Assembly: GCA_031763025.1 (NCBI GenBank)
Contig: JASSKH010000045.1
Location: 868,001-932,000 of the forward strand
DNA: 64,000 bases
Direction of reading: 5' to 3'
From: Macrocystis pyrifera
Taxonomy: Eukaryota > Sar > Phaeophyceae > Laminariales > Laminariaceae
The position numbers were made by a program, and so were the translations under genes. The notes below the pieces were generated by a model. The model had not been told where the DNA came from, searched no databases, and saw only the letters and a list, made by a program, of their open reading frames with translations. How positions within the stretch are numbered: position 1 is the stretch's first letter; each line of letters begins with the position of its first letter. Shown here one piece after another: positions 57,330-64,000 of this stretch.

Positions 57330-58110
57330 GGACGAAGCGTTGGTGTGCTCGACGGGTTTGACTCGAAAATGAAGTTGTGCAAGTGAAGTGGTATCAACCT
57401 CTCCGAAATGTACAACAATGTTGTTGGTGAACGTGCACGTTTGAGATGCGAACATTATTTCGAAAATGCCATAAAGCATGTGTACAACCACAGTTGAAGC
57501 CGGTAAACGAGTATCCAGTAGAACGAAGACGCGGGCACGCAAGCACAGCAAGCGAGACGTCCTTGTAGTCGAAGCGGTGGTATGCATCACGTGTTTAACT
57601 TGCCAAGTGACGTTGTACAAGTGCTATCAATCTGTCCGAAACGTGCAATGCTGGTAAAAGTGCTACACTTTTTCGACAATGCGATGGAGCATGGGTACAA
57701 GCATAGTTGAAGCTGAAAAACGAGAGATCGAAGGAAGAAGCGGACACGCAAGTACAGCGAGCGAGACGTCCTTATAGGCGAAGCGGTGGTATGCATCGCA
57801 TGTTGAACTTGCAAAGTGACGTTATACAAGTGGTATCAATCTGTCCGAAAGGTGCAATGCTGGTGAAAATGCTACACTTTTTCGACAATGCGATGGAGCA
57901 TGGGTACAAGCATAGTTGAAGCTGGCAAACGAGCTACCGAAGGAAGAAGCGGTCATGCAAGCACAGCAAGCGGCACTGCCCTGTAGTTGAAGCGGTGCTA
58001 TGCATCACGGGTTTGACCTCAAAATTAAGTTCTACAAGTGGTATAAATCTCTCCGAAAGGTATAATGTTGTTGGTGAACGTCCATATTGTTAGAGATGCA
58101 TACATTATTT
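57330..58110 (+). repeat. 4-copy tandem repeat, ~210-250-bp unit
   Basis: Repeated words GAAGCGGTGGTATGCATC, ACAAGTGGTATCAATCT, CTCTCCGAAATGTACAA/CTGTCCGAAAGGTGCAA, TTTTCGACAATGCGATGGAG and CAAGCACAGCAAGCGAGACG, at about 57340, 57570, 57785 and 57990. No consistent frame. Confidence 0.88.
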
Positions 58111-60350
58111 TCGATAATGTGCCGTGACGTATATATATATATATAATATATTTCGAATTGCGTTTTGTATTTTCATTGTCTGCAGCTTGCGAGGGAGAGT
58201 AGATGGTTGACAGGTCTGCCGCATTATGTAACCCTGCGCCATACCCACAGGTCGTTGCAAATAAACGCTTTTCCCTCCACTGTCTGGGTTCTACTGTACG
58301 AATTCTCGGACGAATAAGACATCCGATCAATGGTCCAACACCATTGTACTCGTCCACAACCGAGGTTATGCCGAAACTTTAGTTTACCCCATGCAGTATT
58401 TTGACCTGGATGCCTTTGAAAATCCTTGCCAGCTACTAGGTTACGAGATGCATTTCCCGCATCGTCCACATTATTCCGAGTGTTCACCTTATACGCCTCG
58501 GGCTTCCTCCTTCCTTTGCGCTGCATGACTCGTTTCGACACGTTACCCCCAGCCTCAAGCGTCCAGGCACTTCCCGTCCTCAGCGCGTGGTGGGCAACAA
58601 TATCAACATGGCCGCTTGGCTAGCCGGCGTCTCGCGGTGTGGTCCATTTGCGGCTCCACCCCGAGCATGCCGACATAACGCATGCCATCGTGCATGCGCC
58701 GCCTCCTCGCCGAGTGGACCACAATCATGGTACATGACTACGTGCATCATTGTAGTGTTTGCAACACAGCCACAGCCTAAATTGTTCCGTGCTCTTCCAC
58801 CTCTCCGAAGCGGCACAACCTTCTCCTGTGTTGTATATATGACAGCTGGGGGGGCGAAAATCAGTTTGTAGGCCAAAAGACCGTCTCAAGTGCGCAGCTG
58901 TTTACCGGAAACATCCGGTCTCTTGTGGTATGACCGATTTCTGAGCATCCCAGGAGAGGTATTTCCTGGAGTATGACCTATCTTTAGAGTGGTGACGACC
59001 GCCCTGATGTAGGCTATATGTCTGTGGTACGTCGCCAACCTGCTGGCGGGGTGATAGGTCAGCACCGGAGCCATCAACCAGCCCTCTATCCAATGAGACC
59101 CAGAAAGAAACGAACAGCGGGGGAGGCAGTGTTGGCGAAGGACAGGCGAACCCAGACGTGCACTTGTTGAAGCCGCTTGATCAATGGTTAAACGCCACCG
59201 GGATGCCTGCAGCATAAGTCCACGCTTGGTCTTTATTCGGTTCCACGAGGCACAAGCGGTGGATGAACTGCAGAGGGATAGAGTTGTCTCACGAACGCCT
59301 CTAAACCACTGTAGATACTCGGCACCTCACTCGTCTGCTCCTGAGAAGCGATCGAGTATTCGCGTCCAAGCAAGTAAGATAGTGAGAGCCCGCCCTTTTA
59401 TGCGGAGTTTCACTCGGAGGCTCTGCGGGCTGCCCCTAAACGTGATTTGTTGTGTACATTAGATTCGAACTACACCGATGTTGTCACTCTCTGCTTCTTT
59501 TGGCCAGAAAGTCCCATGCGTAACGGCCAAAACACATAGTCGCATGCTCTCGTTCAACCTCTTTAGCTACCGACGTCGGTGATATATACGTCTTCAGGGT
59601 TGAAGGCAGCAAATCAAACACGCCGTACAGCAAGGGGGCTGCAATGGTCGATACCCTCCTCTGTCACCTACGGTCACAGCAAAGGTCGTTGGCTACTACT
59701 GCTCTGTATCGAATACCAGTACACGCTAAGAGACAATAGTGGGGTTCCAGCAATCAACTGCGTGACCGAGCTCATGCCTGCTGACGGATAGGTTCAGTTC
59801 GAAAACGCAACGCAGAGAAAAGACGGCGCTGCCTGGTACGATGTCAGGTCGTAGGAGCCACCTGGAGGAAGAAACATGAGGCCTTTTGATCATGGATGAT
59901 GCAGAGTTGTTTTATATCAGGCAATGTTTAAGCGTCTTGAAACAAACAAATTACGAGAGGAAATGCTCGCCAGATCGTAAACAAGGCCGAGAGAGGCAGC
60001 GTCTGATCTGCTTGTGGGCTGTTTCTGCGTCTTCATGCCCGAGGACCATCTCCGGATCCATTTCACGTCGTACAATGATGCGCAGCGCTGGGTACCAACG
60101 ACGCTCACCCCCTCCTAATGAAGTAATCGTAGAACACGGTCATTTGAGCAGGAGAAGGTGTGAGCGGTTTGTGAGCAGTGCGTCGCAGACTTGCACGACG
60201 TGAATAGGGCGGGTGAATGAGCGCTCGGTATGAGTACGCAGAAGTGCCGGACACGCTGGCCAGATGCTTACTCCTTTGCTTTTGCGTATCTAGGCACGTT
60301 AGTTCGTTCACAAGGCTCACTTGATACATATACCGCACATAGGAAATTTC
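58111..60350. other. No gene recognised
   Basis: Several 90-110-codon frames on both strands (for example minus 58224-58541, plus 58587-58871, minus 58886-59215) but no family motif, splice logic or repeat structure I can support. Degraded transposon remains cannot be excluded. Confidence 0.45.
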
Positions 60351-60356
60351 CAGAGC

Positions 60357-60625
60357 TTTTCGCGGGTCAGGAGGATTCCAAATGTCACGGGTCGGGGCGG
60401 GTCTGTTGAAGGCAACTCAAGATTTTCACGGGTCGGGTCGGGTCGGATCAAGAAATTTTGTAATCTAGCGGGTCGGGTCAAGTCGGGTCGGGTCAGAAGG
60501 TGTTCGAAACGTCACGGGTCAGCTCAGGTCATGACCCGTGAGATACGGGTAATTCGCGGGTCGGATCACCATGATCCGTGAGTTGGCTTCGGCTGACCCG
60601 CAGGTCGGACCCGCGGGTCTGAAAT
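60357..60625 (+). repeat. GGGTC-rich cluster 1
   Basis: CGGGTCGGGTCGGGTCGGAT runs alternate with roughly 20-bp spacers such as AAGAAATTTTGTAATCTAGC. The cluster ends in self-complementary GACCCGTGAG/CACGGGTC and CCCGCAGGTC/GACCCGCGGG words. Confidence 0.85.
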
Positions 60626-61439
60626 CGTACAACAAACACTACTCGCCGTTTCCGGCTTGAAGGCCTCTTTCGTGCCGATACTCCAACCTCCGAGAGCATA
60701 TCATAGCGTGTAGCGTCATCATACGCGAATCCCGGGTCGGATGAAGCCGTTGTATTGAATTGTGTTCATGTTCACGTTCATCCATTTCTACTAAAGAAAC
60801 AGGCCACATTCTCATGCAGGGTACAACGATGACGACAACACGTGATAGCAATGTATAAACCCACGTAATGTACGAGCACGTACACACGGATTACCTGTGA
60901 TTTATGACCAAAACGCAAAAAGGCAAGAGGTATACTCGTACGAGCAAAGACGAAATTCGACGCAGGTGACAAAACACAGCGGCAGCAGGAGCAACAGAAG
61001 GTCCCGGATCCTCGCGGATCGTGACCCCCGCTGACAGATTCACTACCTCAGTCGTGCTTGCTGCTGAAGGTGGCACAGCACGCTGCTTCTCGGGACCGTA
61101 GGCTGCATGGAGAGGTCATTCGCCGCGGCGGAAGCAGCACCCACCCGGTTAGAGCTATAGAGTCGCCCCACGGGTTGAGAGGTATCCGCCCGGCAGAGTG
61201 CAGGTGTGTACCTTTCTCATCATGGTCCTTTTACAAGCCGACACCACACAATGCTCCAAACAAATGAAAAAAAGTACAGGACACAACCGTACGACATTTG
61301 GGAAAAAGCACCAGCGACCAAGGGCCAACCAACGGACCAACGTATCATCGGTGATGTCTTTGGATCCGTGAGCATGAGTTTTTTCATGGGGCTAGTTGAC
61401 CCAACCGGCATGAAACCCGTGTCTCACTTATCAATCGAA

Positions 61440-61715
61440 GGGTTTCGGGTCGGGTCGAGTCAAGTCAACAAGTTTTGAAATCTCGCGGGTCGGATCAGGT
61501 CGGGTCAGGAGATTTTCAAATGTCACCGATCGGGTTGGGTCAGGTGTTTTTAAAATCTCGCGGGTTGGGTCGGGTCGGTTCGAGATGCTTGCAAAATCTC
61601 GCGGGTCGGGTTGGATCAAGTCAGCACACCTCAAATGTTCCGCAGGTCGGGTCGGGTCAGACCCGACCCGACCCTTGAGGTTTGACCTGACTCGCGAAAT
61701 GCTCTGAAAATTTCA
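61440..61715 (+). repeat. GGGTC-rich cluster 2
   Basis: Same composition as cluster 1, with spacers TTTTGAAATCTCGC, TTTTAAAATCTCGC and TTGCAAAATCTCGC. It ends with a perfect inverted junction, GGGTCGGGTCAGACCCGACC. Confidence 0.85.
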
Positions 61716-64000
61716 CCAGTGGTTGGTGCAATTACAGTGCCGGTATGTATTTAGTGTCAATGGATGAGCAAACACCTGTCACACTTTTGGAGAGTAGCAG
61801 GCGGATAACATTGCGATGCATACCACCAATTGATCGTGTAGAGAATATCGTCATTGCAGGTGAGATGGAAAGTCCGACACTGTTGAGATTAGCCAAGTGT
61901 ATCATACGCGTGCTGTAATGCAATGCATCTTGACGACAGAGCCTGGGGAGGGTAGATGGCAGCGACGTTGCCGGTACATACGTAACTGACCCTGTGGAGG
62001 GAAGCCATATGTGAGATACTAACAATACGATAACAAATAATACCGCTTACTCAATACCGGTCGGTACGCAAGAGGGGCAGAAAGCCTGACCTCATCGTAG
62101 GTGTAAGTGCAGTAAAACTCACGTGTAAAAATATATACTTCAGCAATATTTACACGGTATGAACTACATTGTTCGAAGAAAATGTCTTGAATCATGCCGC
62201 ATACGCGTGAGCTAAACTGAAACTGCGTGCTCTCCTCAAGCATGCTAACTTCACTGAAAAACATACGTCACTTTCCCCTGCTCTAAAGCAAAATCACTGT
62301 GCAGTAATGTCTTCATCATATGATAAGCTTTTGTTCATGCCTACGGCATTCTGTACTCGTACTCGTTCTCTGTATGCTCTGTGCAGCGCAGCCGCCATTC
62401 TGGACGACGCCGGCTTGCTCTGCTTGGCGTGTAAAAGCCGATGAGACCATCGGTACTGTGTGATCATCGCCGTGTATTTTCAAGCAACAACAACGAATAA
62501 AAACTATTCACCACGATTATTTTTCGTTCGTTTGTTCCTTACATGGTATTTCCGGTTACCTGGGAGGCCTCCTGGTTCGTTTTCGCCAGACCATCTGCAA
62601 CCAATCAAAATCGAAGTGGTGAACGAGGAGAAGGAGAATGAGCAAGAGTAGGACAAATCGACGAAGCAGAGCTTGGCGGCCATTCCCTCCTGCATACAAG
62701 TATCACCGTCGAGAGCTTGAGTATGTCGTGTACGGCGTCGCTGAACGTGCGGGGCGAGTTCAGTGCTTCTTTCGGTGGTGTAAGTGGTGTGAGTGGTGAG
62801 GTAACGATCAGTCACTCCTGTACAACCAAGAAAGAAGTTAGTATGCCATAGTTAGCAGATGACAGGCGACAGATGGCAGAGGGTGGGTATGAAAACAAGA
62901 GTGCAGACGTGCCGTGTCGCATTTATGCATATGCTCTCTCGTTCGCTCGTTCCTTCGTTCGTTCATCATTATACTGTTCGACCGCTCGTTAGGTCTATTA
63001 CATACATGGTTGCCTGCTACGCTTTTAGCACTCGATTCGGGTTAGCTATCGGCACGCCGCTTGATACTCGTGAGCGGTAACATATTTCTTAAACAAACAT
63101 TGTACGAGTTGCTAGCTGCAGATGTGTTTTGCTGCCGTTGGAAGTGAAGCTGCTAGCGCTGCTGGTGCTAGTGAAAGGACGCGCAGACACCGCGATAGGC
63201 GGGGTAGTACGTGGAGTCGTAGGTTTGCCCGTCTATCCCTCCATATGCTTTACAAGTAGTGTGGTGGCAGTGGAATGCCTCCGCTCTATGGATGGTACCA
63301 TGGCAACCCCCGGCATTGTTCCTCGTGCGTTTGGTGCTCAAAACAGAATATATTGGATACTGAGGTGTAGAGTGTCGCGTTTTAACCCAATAGCCCTTGA
63401 TATCCCCCGCTCCCCCCATCGCCCCCCTCCACCTACTATGCAATTTTTGCTTTCCGCCACTTCTATCGTCGATTCCGTTTCCGTCTTGGCCATCGATCTC
63501 CCTGCTTCCACGGGGGACCGCTTTCAAATGGCCGCATTGATTACGCCTCGAAACTGGATATCTCCTTTGTTTCGCTCCCACCCGAAGCTCAGGACCCCCC
63601 AGGCAGAAGCTCAAGCCGTTCGGTAGATGGGCCCGCAGCGGATAAGGCTGGGGCTGGAACAGATCTTCCGTGTTTTGAGACAACTCAACGCTGGTATGGT
63701 AAATTCCTCACCGGTTATAGCCAGCGTTAGTGTCTTTACTTTGGCGTACGTGCCGGTTGAGGATATAAGGCTTTGCCAGCAGTGTTGGCAGCATGTTGTT
63801 TTCATCCGTATGACGGCCTCCTACGTCCAACCAACCAAGACTCTATACTGCTTCGACACTGTTGTTAGTTTAGTTTCCTGCTGCCCTTTTTTAGCACAAC
63901 GGATCTTGTCAAATATTTAACCGTGCCTTGACAACCATCGTGTTCAATATTTCAGACACGTGCTACTGTGACAGCGGTAGCAATTGTAAACCAACCTATT
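61716..64000. other. No gene recognised
   Basis: Opposed frames of 165-171 codons overlap at 63129-63683. Neither shows a domain I recognise, and their complementary openness argues for composition rather than coding. Nothing else can be supported up to the window end. Confidence 0.45.

Noticed and set aside
58224..60108. Possible copia-type reverse transcriptase or RNase H remnants
   Set aside because: Short segments such as YNGVGPLIGCL and MKTQKQPTS only vaguely resemble those motifs; no catalytic residues or LTRs were found.
63129..63683. Opposed 165- and 171-codon frames near the right end
   Set aside because: Mutually antisense, with no recognisable domain and no splice support.

Overview
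The window is nuclear DNA of an intron-rich eukaryote: exons average about 130 nt, introns about 1 kb (up to 3.4 kb), with GT-AG splice sites of GTGAGN/GTAAGN type. The best taxonomic clue is an N-terminal signal peptide ending AQA with Phe at +1 (the ASAFAP-type motif of red-derived complex plastids) on a bacterial-type protein. With the intron lengths and repeat load this suggests a photosynthetic stramenopile, most likely a brown alga; the species is an inference.

Two genes can be rebuilt exon by exon with consistent splice phases. (1) 7838-20324, minus strand, 10 coding exons: a JmjC/cupin ribosomal-protein uL16 arginine hydroxylase (RoxA/YcfD family, about 506 aa) with a predicted plastid-targeting presequence. 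(2) 20886(?)-43958, plus strand, up to 15 coding exons: a type III beta-like phosphatidylinositol 4-kinase (about 696 aa) with a helical domain and a complete kinase core. They are head to head, about 560 bp apart, and probably share a promoter region. At the left edge lies the 3' part of an unrecognised plus-strand gene (stop at 2979), convergent with RoxA.

The introns and intergenic DNA are packed with repeats: a 7-copy hairpin/MITE family; two dispersed families that end ATGAGTAC/T followed by a C homopolymer; a roughly 220-bp family rich in AGATCTG/CAGATAG words; a 1.3-kb element with about 210-bp inverted termini; and many minisatellites. Two patterns stand out. The C-tailed elements repeatedly abut splice junctions: sense copies sit just upstream of acceptors, so that the tail becomes the polypyrimidine tract, and antisense copies sit just downstream of donors. 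Also, at least four minisatellites or duplications are made of copies of the adjacent exon edge (two donor junctions, two stop-codon ends).

Right of 44 kb no known gene is recognisable. It holds the inverted-repeat element (47.9-49.2 kb), tandem repeats, an AT-richer cluster of protein-like but partly frame-broken reading frames (51.6-54.2 kb), a 4-copy repeat of about 360-450 bp, a 4-copy repeat of about 220 bp, and two GGGTC-rich clusters. No rRNA, tRNA or CRISPR array was seen.
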